Shown piece after piece: positions 17,002 through 23,655 of a stretch of DNA of 27,091 bases. Origin of the DNA: DASYAE01 sp036501535 (GTDB lineage Bacteria > Actinomycetota > Actinomycetes > Streptomycetales > Catenulisporaceae). The translations under genes and the position numbers were made by a program. The notes beneath the pieces are model-generated. The model was not told the DNA's origin. It did not search any database and worked only from the letters and a program-made list of their open reading frames with translations. How positions within the stretch are numbered: position 1 is the first letter of the stretch; every line of letters begins with the position of its first letter. The stretch covers positions 1 through 27,091 of the forward strand of contig DASYAE010000115.1 of NCBI GenBank assembly GCA_036501535.1, given 5' to 3'.

Positions 17002-17648
17002 GCAAAGGCCTGACGCACGAGGTCTAACACCTCCTCGGTCGACCGGGCGCGTACGGACTCGCTGATGCCACCAGACCCCGGCCCGCACCCGGGGGCCGCG
17101 GAATCGGCCGTGCCGCCCGGGAACACGATCATCATGCCGCGCAGGGCGGAGACTCCGGCGCGCGCCTGGACCGCGGCGCGCAGCCGCGTGGAGGGGTTCG
17201 CGCGGTCGGCACCGGCCGCCGCGAACCGGTCCAGGAATGCGTCGGTGACCGCGTTCTCCAGGTCGTCCAGCAGCGCGTGCGCCTCCTCGGCGTGCCGCTC
17301 GCTGGACTTGGGCGGTCCGCTGATCAGGATCGTCGGCAGCGCGCCGGTCTCGGCCAGCCAGGCCAGGATGGCCTCGCGCAGCGCGACCCGGGGGGCCTCG
17401 TCCGCCGGGCGGCCGCGCACCCGGTCCATCACGCCTGGAATCAGATCCCTGACCTGGCCGAGGACCAGGTCCTCCTTGGACGGGAAGTAGCGGAAGAACG
17501 TCCGCTCGCCGACCCCGGCCTCGGCCGCGATGTCGCGCACCGTCGTCGCGTCGAAGCCGCGCTCCTCGAACAGGCGCGCCGCGGCCTCCTCCAGCGCCGA
17601 GCGGGTCCGCTGCTTGTTCTCTTCCCGACGTCCGATTCCGCTGTCCAC
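16986..17648 (-). CDS. TetR-family transcriptional regulator
   Basis: About 220 residues. The N-terminal DNA-binding domain is clear (ALEEAAARLFEERGFDATTV, then RDIAAEAGVGERTFFRYFPSKEDLV), followed by a diverse all-helical ligand domain. The C-terminal part has a Gly/Pro/Ser-rich loop (PGCGPGSGGISES). I chose GTG 17648 as start; TTG 17654 is two codons upstream and possible, and neither has a strong ribosome-binding site. The gene is divergent from an MmpL-type transporter over about 155 bp that hold two identical palindromes of the size TetR dimers bind. The likely job is repression of the transporter and itself until a small ligand binds, as in many TetR-transporter pairs. The ligand is unknown. 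Confidence 0.92.
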   Translation of the reverse strand: MDSGIGRREENKQRTRSALEEAAARLFEERGFDATTVRDIAAEAGVGERTFFRYFPSKEDLVLGQVRDLIPGVMDRVRGRPADEAPRVALREAILAWLAETGALPTILISGPPKSSERHAEEAHALLDDLENAVTDAFLDRFAAAGADRANPSTRLRAAVQARAGVSALRGMMIVFPGGTADSAAPGCGPGSGGISESVRARSTEEVLDLVRQAFAALEP

Positions 17649-17722
17649 CTGCAAATCATCTCAAAGCCGCCGGCTGGTGACGCCCCACCCCGCCGACCGC
17701 GCGCAGCGCGCCGGCCAGCGAA

Positions 17723-17767
17723 GTGGCAGCCCTGCCAGAATATCTGCTAAAGTGGCAGTCCTGCCAG
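17723..17767. promoter_or_regulatory. Paired TetR-type operators between the divergent TetR and MmpL genes
   Basis: TGGCAG-CC-CTGCCA (17724-17737) and TGGCAG-TC-CTGCCA (17753-17766) are two copies of the same palindrome, centres 29 bp apart, each flanked by AAG on the left. A TAAAGT that could be the transporter's -10 box (17748-17753) touches the second copy, so a bound repressor would block RNA polymerase. Two copies of the same site in one divergent promoter region are much stronger evidence than a single palindrome. Binding by the adjacent TetR protein is inferred. Confidence 0.75.
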
Positions 17768-17803
17768 TTTCCCGCCCGGTACCCATCCCCGAGGAGTCCC
17801 CCG

Positions 17804-20137
17804 ATGGCCTCGCTGCTCGCCCGGATCGCCCGCGCCGCGTTCCGCCGGCGCCGGCTCGTGCTCGCCCTCTGGCTGGTCGCCGTCGCGGCGACGATCTCCT
17901 GCATGGCCGCGTTCGGCGGCATGGGCAAGATCAACCAGACCTTCACCGTGCCGGGCTCGCAGTCCCAGCAGGCGCTCGACCGGATGAAGCAGGAGTTCCC
18001 GGCCGCCTCCGGCACGAGCGCGCAGATCGTGTTCACGGTGCCGAGCGGGGAGCGCGTCACCGGTCCGGCGGCCGAGCGGGCGATGGCGTCTGTGCTCGGC
18101 GCGGCGGCCAAGGCGCCGCAGGTGACCGCGGTGGTCTCGCCGCAGCAGTCCGGCGCGGTCTCCCCGCAGCTCACCGCGGCCATAGCGCAGGTCGAATACA
18201 AGGTGAACGGCTCGGATCTGCCGACCTCGTCGCTCAATGCGCTCGAGGCCGCGGTCCAGAACGCGCCGCACGCGGGCGTCGAGGTCGCGGTCGGCGGGCC
18301 GGCCTTCGACAACGCCCCCGTCAACCCGGGCGCCGAGGACCTGATCGGCGTCCTGGTCGCGGTGGTCGTGCTCACCCTCACCTTCGGGTCCCTGCTCGCC
18401 GCCGGGATGCCGCTGCTGACCGCGCTGTTCGGGGTCGTGACCGCGGTGACCGGGATCCTGGCGCTCACGGGCGTGTTCGACATCTCCAGCACCGCGCTGA
18501 CCCTGGCGCTGATGATCGGCCTCGCCGTCGGCATCGACTACGCGCTCTTCATCGTGACCAGGCACCGCTCGAACCTGGCCCGCGGCCTCGCGCCGCAGGA
18601 CGCGGCCGCGCTCGCACTCGGCACGGCCGGCAGCGCGGTGCTGTTCGCCGGCCTCACCGTGGTGATCGCGATGGCGGGCCTGTCCGTGGTCGGCATCCCC
18701 TTCCTGACCGTGATGGGGCTGTGCGCGGCCGGCGCGGTGCTCACCGCCGTGGTCGTCGCGCTCACCCTGCTGCCCGCGATCTTCGGATTCGCCGGCAACA
18801 GGCTGGCGCCGAAGCCTGGGTCGCGCACCGCGCGGCGCGAGGCCGCTGTCGTCCAGGCGGCCGCCACGGCCACCGACAACGCGGCCACCGACCACACAGC
18901 CGCCGACCACGCGGCCAACGGCGCCGAGCGCTGGGCTCGGTGGGCGACCCGCCGGCCGCTGCTGACCGTCCTTGCCGTGGTCGCGGCACTCGCCGCGCTC
19001 GCCTGGCCCGCCCGCACCATGAACCTCGCGCTGCCGGACAACGGCACCGCCCCGGCCGGCAGCTCCCAGCGCGTCGCCTACGACCGGATCAGCGCGGACT
19101 TCGGGCCCGGATTCAACGGCCCGCTGCTGGTCCTGGTGGACACCCCGCAGAGCCCTGACCCGACGGCGGCGGCCTCGCGCATCGCCGCCGACATGCGCAC
19201 GCTGCCGGACGTCGCCGCGGTCACGCCGCCGCAGTCCGGAGCAGACCGGACGTCCGCGCTCATCGAGCTGGTCCCGCGCAGCGGGCCGAGCGCTCAGGCG
19301 ACCAAGGACCTGGTCACCACCATCAGGAACGACTCCGCGGCGATGCAGCGCGCCACGGGCGCGACCGTCGCGGTCACCGGCACCACCGCCGTCGGCATCG
19401 ACGTCTCGAGCAAGCTCGGCGCCGCCCTGCTCCCCTTCGCGATCGTGGTGGTCGGCCTGTCGCTGGTCCTGCTGCTGCTGGTCTTCCGGTCGCTGATCGT
19501 CCCGCTGAAGGCGGCCGTCGGCTTCCTGCTCTCGGTCGGCGCCTCGTTCGGCCTGGTCGTCGGCCTGTTCCAGGAGGGGCACCTCGACCGGCTGGTCGGC
19601 GTGGACACCACCGGCCCGATCACCAGCTTCCTGCCCATCATCCTGATGGCGGTCCTGTTCGGGCTGGCCATGGACTACGAGGTCTTCCTCGTCTCCCGGA
19701 TGCGCGAGGACTTCATCCACCACGGCGACCCGCGCGGCGCCGTGCACGCCGGCGCCCGCAACGCCGGCCGCGTGGTGACCGCGGCGGCGCTGATCATGTT
19801 CTCGGTCTTCGCCTCCTTCATCACCAGCGAGAGCATGATCCTCAAGCAGGTCGCCTTCGCACTCGCGGTCGGCGTGCTGATCGACGCCTTCGTCGTCCGG
19901 ATGACCTTCGTGCCGGCGGTCCTCGCGCTCACCGGCCGGGCCGCCTGGTGGCTCCCGCGCCGGCTCGGCAGGATCCTGCCGAACCTCGACGTCGAAGGCG
20001 AGGGCCTGCGCGAGCAGCAGCCCGCCGAGGACGACGCGGAGCGCGGGCCCGGCTCGGACGCGCCGTTGCCGCACCAGCGAATAGCCGCCCAGGCGGGAAC
20101 CGCCGATCAGCCTGCTTCGACACGCAACTCCGGCTGA
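17804..20137 (+). CDS. MMPL/RND-family transporter
   Basis: A 777-residue membrane protein with the two-fold repeat of MmpL transporters: a helix near the N-terminus, an outer domain, a helix bundle, then the same again. The proton-relay pairs known from MmpL3 are visible as Asp245-Tyr246 (GLAVGIDYALF) and Asp624-Tyr625 (GLAMDYEVFLVSRMRE). MMPL proteins export lipids, siderophores or drugs using the proton gradient. Between the halves lies a linker (about residues 350-385) with degenerate Ala-Thr-Asp-His units. The C-terminal tail of about 55 residues is charged and probably cytoplasmic. ATG 17804 has GAGGAG 7 nt upstream. It is divergent from a TetR gene and probably repressed by it through the two operators in between. 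The cargo is unknown. Confidence 0.94.
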   Translation: MASLLARIARAAFRRRRLVLALWLVAVAATISCMAAFGGMGKINQTFTVPGSQSQQALDRMKQEFPAASGTSAQIVFTVPSGERVTGPAAERAMASVLGAAAKAPQVTAVVSPQQSGAVSPQLTAAIAQVEYKVNGSDLPTSSLNALEAAVQNAPHAGVEVAVGGPAFDNAPVNPGAEDLIGVLVAVVVLTLTFGSLLAAGMPLLTALFGVVTAVTGILALTGVFDISSTALTLALMIGLAVGIDYALFIVTRHRSNLARGLAPQDAAALALGTAGSAVLFAGLTVVIAMAGLSVVGIPFLTVMGLCAAGAVLTAVVVALTLLPAIFGFAGNRLAPKPGSRTARREAAVVQAAATATDNAATDHTAADHAANGAERWARWATRRPLLTVLAVVAALAALAWPARTMNLALPDNGTAPAGSSQRVAYDRISADFGPGFNGPLLVLVDTPQSPDPTAAASRIAADMRTLPDVAAVTPPQSGADRTSALIELVPRSGPSAQATKDLVTTIRNDSAAMQRATGATVAVTGTTAVGIDVSSKLGAALLPFAIVVVGLSLVLLLLVFRSLIVPLKAAVGFLLSVGASFGLVVGLFQEGHLDRLVGVDTTGPITSFLPIILMAVLFGLAMDYEVFLVSRMREDFIHHGDPRGAVHAGARNAGRVVTAAALIMFSVFASFITSESMILKQVAFALAVGVLIDAFVVRMTFVPAVLALTGRAAWWLPRRLGRILPNLDVEGEGLREQQPAEDDAERGPGSDAPLPHQRIAAQAGTADQPASTRNSG

Positions 20138-20290
20138 GGCGCAGGCCTCTCCCTGTTCGAGATCTCGACCCCTTCAGGTATGCCTCAGAGTTTCGGCGCA
20201 GTTAATGCGGCGTCCTCTGACCGCGGCAGCGCAGTACATCGCTCCGACATCTGATATGGCTTTGCTGTCCGCTCATCAGAAGGGATTGCG
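20138..20290 (+). promoter_or_regulatory. Intergenic region upstream of the secreted phosphatase-like gene
   Basis: About 150 bp, less GC-rich than the flanks and therefore likely to hold the promoter. A perfect palindrome TCGAGATCTCGA is at 20157-20168. A weak hairpin GAGGC/GCCTC (20136-20149) starts at the MmpL stop and could help to terminate it. I see no convincing -35/-10 pair and no direct repeats resembling a PhoP box. Confidence 0.35.
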
Positions 20291-22441
20291 TTGACCAGAA
20301 ACGGAGACAGGCGCGTCCGGCTCGCGGTGGCCGCGCTGACAATGCTCACATGCGTGGCCGGGCCGGGCGCCGCGGCGCAGGCCAGCTCGCAGCCGTCCAC
20401 AGCGTCCTGCGACCTCGGCAACGGGATCAAGCACGTGGTGGATATCCAGTTCGACAACGTGCACTACACCCGGGACGATCCGAACGTCGCGAGCGACCTG
20501 CAGCAGATGCCGAACCTGCTGAACTTCCTCGAGGGCCACGGCACCGTGCTCACGAACGACCACGACGTCCTGGTGCACACGGCGACCAACTTCACCTCGA
20601 ACCAGACCGGCCTGTACGAGGACGCCACCGGCATCACCCAGTCCAACAGCGGCTACTACTTCGACTCGGCCGGAAACACCCACTCGATGAGCTCGTTCGG
20701 GTACTGGACCGACCCGGTCTCCGCCACGCAGAGCGCCACCTCCGACAACAACTACCTGATGGACTACTCGGCCGACCCGGCCGACAATCCGCTGAGCACG
20801 AGCACGGACGACCCCGCGCCGTGGGTGCCCTTCACCCGCGCCGGGTGCAACGTCGGCGACATCGGCATGGCCAACGAGGTGCTCGAGAACGTCGGCTCGG
20901 ACGTGAACACCGTCTTCGGCGCCGGCTCGGCGCAGGCCGCCGAGGCCAAGGCCAACCCGACAAAGGCCGCCGCCGACTTCGAGGGCCTGGCCGTGCACTG
21001 CGCCCAGGGCGCGGCGCTGTGCTCCTCCGGCCAGTCCGACCTGCTGCCCGACGAGCCCGGCGGCTACAGCGGCTACCAGGCCCTGCTCGGCAGCGCCGAG
21101 ATCCAGCCGGCGACCAGCCCGTCCGGCCCGATCACCAACCTCGACGGCACCGCGATCGCCGACAGCCACGGCAACGACGGCTTTCCCGGCTTCGACGGCC
21201 TGACCCCCGTCAACTCGCTCGCCTACGCCAACGACATGCTCGAGTCCGGCGTGCAGGACGTGAACGTCTACATCTCCGACGCGCACTCGGACCACACCTC
21301 CGCCGACAGCGGCGACCTCGGCCCCGGCGAGCAGCTCTACGAGCAGCAGCTGCAGCAGTACAACGCCGCGTTCGGCCAGTTCTTCACCAAGCTCGCCGCC
21401 GAGGGCATCACCGCGGCCAACACCCTGTTCGTCGCCACCACCGACGAGGGCGACCACTTCTCCGGCAGCGCCCCCACCCCCGCGAACTGCACCGGGGCGC
21501 CGGGCAACTACTGCACCTACGCCACCAAGTCCGAGGTGAACGTCGACCTCGCCGGCCTGCTGGCCACCGAGGACGGCGACACCCAGCCCTATTCGATCCA
21601 CTCCGACCCCGCGCCCGCCCTCTGGGTCGGCGGCAACCCGGCACCGAGCGACCCGACGCTGCGTCAGACCGAGCGCAACATCGCCGCACTGGACTTCACC
21701 AACCCGCTCACCGGCGGCACGGACCACGTCGCGGACTACATAGCCGACCCGGCGGAGGAGAAGATCCTGCACTTCGTCGGCGCCGACGGAGCGCGCACCC
21801 CGACGCTGACCGCCTTCAGCGGCGAGGACGACTACATCACCTCCGGCGCGGCCAACTGCACCGAGAGTTGCGTCTACACCTCCGCCGGCTTCGCCTGGAA
21901 CCACGGCGGCGTCTGGCCGGACATGCAGGACATCTGGGTGGCCTTCGCCGGCCCCGGGATCAAGCACGGCGGGATCGACTCCGCCACCTGGGCCGACCAG
22001 ACCGACACCCGGCCCACCGTCCTCGCCCTGACCGGCCTGAAGGACGACTACACCGACAACGGCCGGGTGCTGACCGAGGACGTCCAGACGCGGGCCCTGC
22101 CGGCCGCGCTGCGCGTCGCCGAGCCCGTGGTCACCGCCCTCGGCGAGGCCTACAAGCAGATCGACGCCGTCGACGGGAAGTTCGCCCTCGCCACACTCGC
22201 CGCCTCCACCAAGGGCATCGCGAGCGGGTCGGCGGCGAACGACTCCGAGTACACCGCCACCGAGGCCGCGCTCACGAAGCTCGGCTCGCAGCGCGACGCG
22301 CTCGCCTCGAAGATCGACGCGCTGTTGCTCGGGGCCGAGTTCGGCGGCAGGCCGGTGAGCCCGATCGCCGCGCTCGGCCTGCTGGGGCAGGCGAAGTTCC
22401 TGCTCATACAGGCGAACAGGCTCGCCGCGACCACACAGTGA
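20291..22441 (+). CDS. Secreted alkaline-phosphatase-superfamily hydrolase
   Basis: A 716-residue protein starting at TTG 20291, chosen because AGAAGGG lies 6 nt upstream and a Sec signal peptide follows at once (MTRNGDRRVRLAVAALTML, cleavage near AAAQA-SS). The mature protein begins with GIKHVVDIQFDN, where the Asp would be a metal ligand. Next comes an HTATNFTSNQTGLY segment that looks like the nucleophile loop (Thr or Ser followed by TG) of the alkaline phosphatase/sulfatase superfamily. Later Asp/His segments (TTDEGDHF and WNHGGVWPDMQDIWVAFAGPG) fit further metal ligands. The C-terminal part from about residue 610 is helical and Ala-rich. It probably cleaves phosphate or sulfate esters outside the cell. 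The exact subfamily is uncertain. It is followed by a strong hairpin. Confidence 0.8.
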   Translation: MTRNGDRRVRLAVAALTMLTCVAGPGAAAQASSQPSTASCDLGNGIKHVVDIQFDNVHYTRDDPNVASDLQQMPNLLNFLEGHGTVLTNDHDVLVHTATNFTSNQTGLYEDATGITQSNSGYYFDSAGNTHSMSSFGYWTDPVSATQSATSDNNYLMDYSADPADNPLSTSTDDPAPWVPFTRAGCNVGDIGMANEVLENVGSDVNTVFGAGSAQAAEAKANPTKAAADFEGLAVHCAQGAALCSSGQSDLLPDEPGGYSGYQALLGSAEIQPATSPSGPITNLDGTAIADSHGNDGFPGFDGLTPVNSLAYANDMLESGVQDVNVYISDAHSDHTSADSGDLGPGEQLYEQQLQQYNAAFGQFFTKLAAEGITAANTLFVATTDEGDHFSGSAPTPANCTGAPGNYCTYATKSEVNVDLAGLLATEDGDTQPYSIHSDPAPALWVGGNPAPSDPTLRQTERNIAALDFTNPLTGGTDHVADYIADPAEEKILHFVGADGARTPTLTAFSGEDDYITSGAANCTESCVYTSAGFAWNHGGVWPDMQDIWVAFAGPGIKHGGIDSATWADQTDTRPTVLALTGLKDDYTDNGRVLTEDVQTRALPAALRVAEPVVTALGEAYKQIDAVDGKFALATLAASTKGIASGSAANDSEYTATEAALTKLGSQRDALASKIDALLLGAEFGGRPVSPIAALGLLGQAKFLLIQANRLAATTQ

Positions 22442-22462
22442 TCCGGTCGAGCACGGCTGCGT

Positions 22463-22486
22463 CGAAACCGACGAAACCGACGAAAC
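22463..22486 (+). repeat. Short tandem repeat CGAAACCGA
   Basis: The 9-bp unit CGAAACCGA occurs about 2.7 times in a row shortly after the phosphatase-like gene. No function is apparent. Confidence 0.7.
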
Positions 22487-22513
22487 GCTGAACCCTGAGA
22501 CAGACAGGCAGGT

Positions 22514-22544
22514 GCCCCGGCCGCCTGCGACGAGCGGCCGGGGC
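22514..22544 (+). terminator. GC-rich hairpin terminator after the phosphatase-like gene
   Basis: GCCCCGGCCGC (22514-22524) and GCGGCCGGGGC (22534-22544) are perfect 11-bp arms around a 9-nt loop, 72 bp after the stop. There is no T-run, which is common for actinomycete terminators. It is a strong structure in a typical position. Confidence 0.75.
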
Positions 22545-22570
22545 GGTGTGGCGCAATGCTGGTGTTACCT

Positions 22571-22580
22571 GTTGATCAAC
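22571..22580. promoter_or_regulatory. Palindrome upstream of the truncated methyltransferase
   Basis: GTTGATCAAC is a perfect 10-bp palindrome 15 bp before ATG 22596. With TAGTGT at 22583-22588 as a possible -10, the transcript could be leaderless. This would be the leftover promoter of the broken gene. Confidence 0.3.
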
Positions 22581-22595
22581 CGTAGTGTGGCGGCC

Positions 22596-22712
22596 ATGGA
22601 CTCGATCGAGGCTGCCGAGTTGGCGTTGAGCCTGCCCGAGGTGGATCCGGACCTGCCGAGTCCGGCGCGGATCTACGATTTCTGGCTCGGCGGGCTCCTG
22701 CGCTATTCATAA
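22596..22712 (+). pseudogene. N-terminal fragment of a SAM-dependent methyltransferase (PF04672 family)
   Basis: The 38-residue frame ends DPDLPSPARIYDFWLGG followed by LLRYS and a stop. The P-x-ARIYD-x-LGG motif is the start of the actinobacterial S-adenosyl methyltransferase family PF04672, whose members are about 260-280 residues long. Everything after the first motif, including the SAM-binding core, is missing, and the rest is not found in any frame downstream. The break falls at about 22695, where non-coding structured DNA and lower-GC genes begin, so the gene was probably cut by an insertion or deletion. Translation from ATG 22596 lacks a good ribosome-binding site and could be leaderless. 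Confidence 0.7.
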
Positions 22713-22811
22713 GTGTACTGCGGACAGCCACATGTCGCAATATCCTGCGAATCGATTTCGCTGCTCATGCTGATGAAAGCCAGGCGCAGCCGCACCGCAC
22801 CCGTCCTCTGA

Positions 22812-22977
22812 GGTCTTCTCCCTCGTCACCGCGGCGGGCGCTTGCGCAGCCGGGGCGCGGGTGCCCTGTCACCGAGCGAAGCTCGGCTTGACCCCCGACA
22901 CGCTCTTCGTCGGGGGTTGACAGGGTGCCCGTGGTCCGGCTCCCCTCGGGGCCGATGTGGTGACGAGGGAGAAGACC
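22812..22977 (+). ncRNA. Large branched structured element, candidate non-coding RNA (or folded single-stranded DNA site)
   Basis: The ends are perfect 19-bp inverted repeats, GGTCTTCTCCCTCGTCACC (22812-22830) against 22959-22977, extended by G-U, C-G and G-U pairs. Inside, an arm at 22856-22871 pairs over 16 bp with 22918-22933, including three G-U pairs. Four hairpins branch off: 22835-22852 (CUUG loop, 2-nt bulge); 22872-22886 (CCGAGC-GAA-GCUCGG); 22891-22917 (9-bp stem ACCCCCGAC, 9-nt loop); and 22937-22954 (CUCG loop, 2-nt bulge). The result is a four-way junction leading by a long stem to a three-way junction. All wobble pairs are G-U in the plus strand and become A-C mismatches in the minus strand, so the folded strand should be plus. 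I do not recognise a known RNA family. A role in single-stranded DNA, such as a replication or transfer origin, is the main alternative. Confidence 0.55.
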
Positions 22978-23021
22978 GGAACCCAACCCCCACCACCCAT
23001 CAAACCGCAGCGTCCGCGCCT

Positions 23022-23079
23022 CCTCCCCCTCGGAGCCCGGCTCGGGAGGGGTCCAGGGGAGGGCGAAGCGCCTCCCCTG
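23022..23079 (+). other. Two adjacent hairpins downstream of the branched element
   Basis: First hairpin: CCTCCC (23022-23027) pairs with GGGAGG (23044-23049), with an inner GAGC-CCG-GCTC stem (23033-23043). Second hairpin: CAGGGGAGG (23054-23062) pairs with CCTCCCCTG (23071-23079) and encloses GCGAAGC (23063-23069). The same GCGAAGC heptamer tops one hairpin of the large element upstream (22876-22882). The stems are too regular to be chance, but the function is unknown. Confidence 0.5.
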
Positions 23080-23115
23080 CCGGAAGACCAATCGCCGCGT
23101 CACGGATATACCGAT

Positions 23116-23146
23116 GCAGCGGCCGTCTTTGGAAGGCCGCGGCTGC
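23116..23146. terminator. Hairpin downstream of the GNAT gene, possible terminator
   Basis: GCAGCGGCC (23116-23124) pairs with GGCCGC and TGC (23135-23140 and 23144-23146) across a 10-nt loop and a 3-nt bulge. It lies 52-82 nt beyond the stop of the leftward GNAT/XRE pair, so it could terminate that transcript. No T-run follows on the minus strand. Confidence 0.35.
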
Positions 23147-23197
23147 CTACGTAGCTCATTCGGGATGCCGCTGCTCCCCGTTGCCGGGATGGCAGGA

Positions 23198-23653
23198 CTA
23201 CAGCGTTGAACGGTAGAAGATCTTGGCTTGGTCTGGCGAAACACCGAACTCCTCATAGAAGCGTTGCGCGTCGGCGTTCGGGGCGTCGGTCATCCACTCG
23301 ACTCGGCTGCACTGGCGCGCTCTGGCGATGTTGTGCAGCTCGTCCATGAGCTGATTGCCGATTCCGCTGCGCCGGAACGCTTCGACTACGTACAGCTCCT
23401 TGAGGAAGAGCGAGCGTGTCAGGCTGGCGGCTGGCCAGAGGAACGAGTAGGAAGCGAACCCGGCAAGCTTCTCGTCAGTCCAGGCCAACAGTGCGTAGGC
23501 TGTCGGGGATTCGTTGAAGAGGGCTTCATTGATCTGGGCTACCTGCTCATCGAGCGGTTCGTTCGAAGCTCCGCCATAGAAGCGATCAAGCTCCTGAAGC
23601 AGATAGGCGATCGGCAGTACATCCGCGGGCCGCGCCGGTGCGAGGATGGCCAT
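23198..23653 (-). CDS. GNAT-family N-acetyltransferase
   Basis: A 151-residue protein of normal GNAT length. Motif A, which binds acetyl-CoA, is visible as LYVVEAFRRSGIGNQLM (R-R-S-G-I-G) near residue 95, preceded by the beta-4 segment SLFLKELYV. The C-terminal DAQRFYEEFG is the common motif B tail. The family transfers an acetyl group to small amines, antibiotics or proteins; the substrate here is not readable. It starts 2 nt after the stop of the XRE regulator, with GAGG about 10 nt upstream of the ATG, so the two genes form one leftward operon. GC content is clearly lower than in the genes to the left, suggesting transfer. Confidence 0.9.
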   Translation of the reverse strand: MAILAPARPADVLPIAYLLQELDRFYGGASNEPLDEQVAQINEALFNESPTAYALLAWTDEKLAGFASYSFLWPAASLTRSLFLKELYVVEAFRRSGIGNQLMDELHNIARARQCSRVEWMTDAPNADAQRFYEEFGVSPDQAKIFYRSTL

Positions 23654-23655
23654 GA

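Larger units (their letters stand above)
22713..23197. other. 485-bp non-coding region rich in secondary structure
   Basis: No frame here has a ribosome-binding site or protein-like composition. From the left it holds a 5-6-5 inverted repeat TCGCA/TGCGA (22735-22750), the large branched element (22812-22977, listed separately), a stretch without G that is almost only C and A (22979-23004), two stacked hairpins (23022-23079), and another hairpin before the leftward GNAT gene (23116-23146). An 8-bp palindrome CTACGTAG lies at 23147-23154. The region lies between a truncated gene and a lower-GC gene pair. Confidence 0.7.

Noticed and set aside
17747..20074. Very long open frame on the minus strand opposite the MmpL gene, and similar ones at 20276-21967, 7521-9431 and 9435-10880
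   Set aside because: They lie antisense to clear protein families, have low-complexity Arg/Gly/Ala/His composition and arise because GC-rich third positions remove stop codons on the other strand.
22812..22977. Interpretation of the inverted-repeat element as a miniature transposon (MITE)
   Set aside because: No target-site duplication flanks the 19-bp repeats, no transposase is near, and the interior is a regular branched fold with G-U pairs, which MITEs do not need. Not excluded until copy number is known.
22812..22977. tmRNA, RNase P RNA, SRP RNA or 6S RNA
   Set aside because: No tRNA-like ends, no SRP GGAA-capped domain and no conserved RNase P core segments are visible; the fold is branched and not the single rod of 6S RNA.
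22812..23079. Interpretation as a retron msr-msd RNA
   Set aside because: Inverted ends and long hairpins are reminiscent of a retron, but no reverse transcriptase gene is present in the window.
22765..23256. Minus-strand frame of 163 codons over the structured region, and plus-strand frame 22842-23216
   Set aside because: No ribosome-binding site, no protein-like pattern, and the DNA is fully explained by paired stems.
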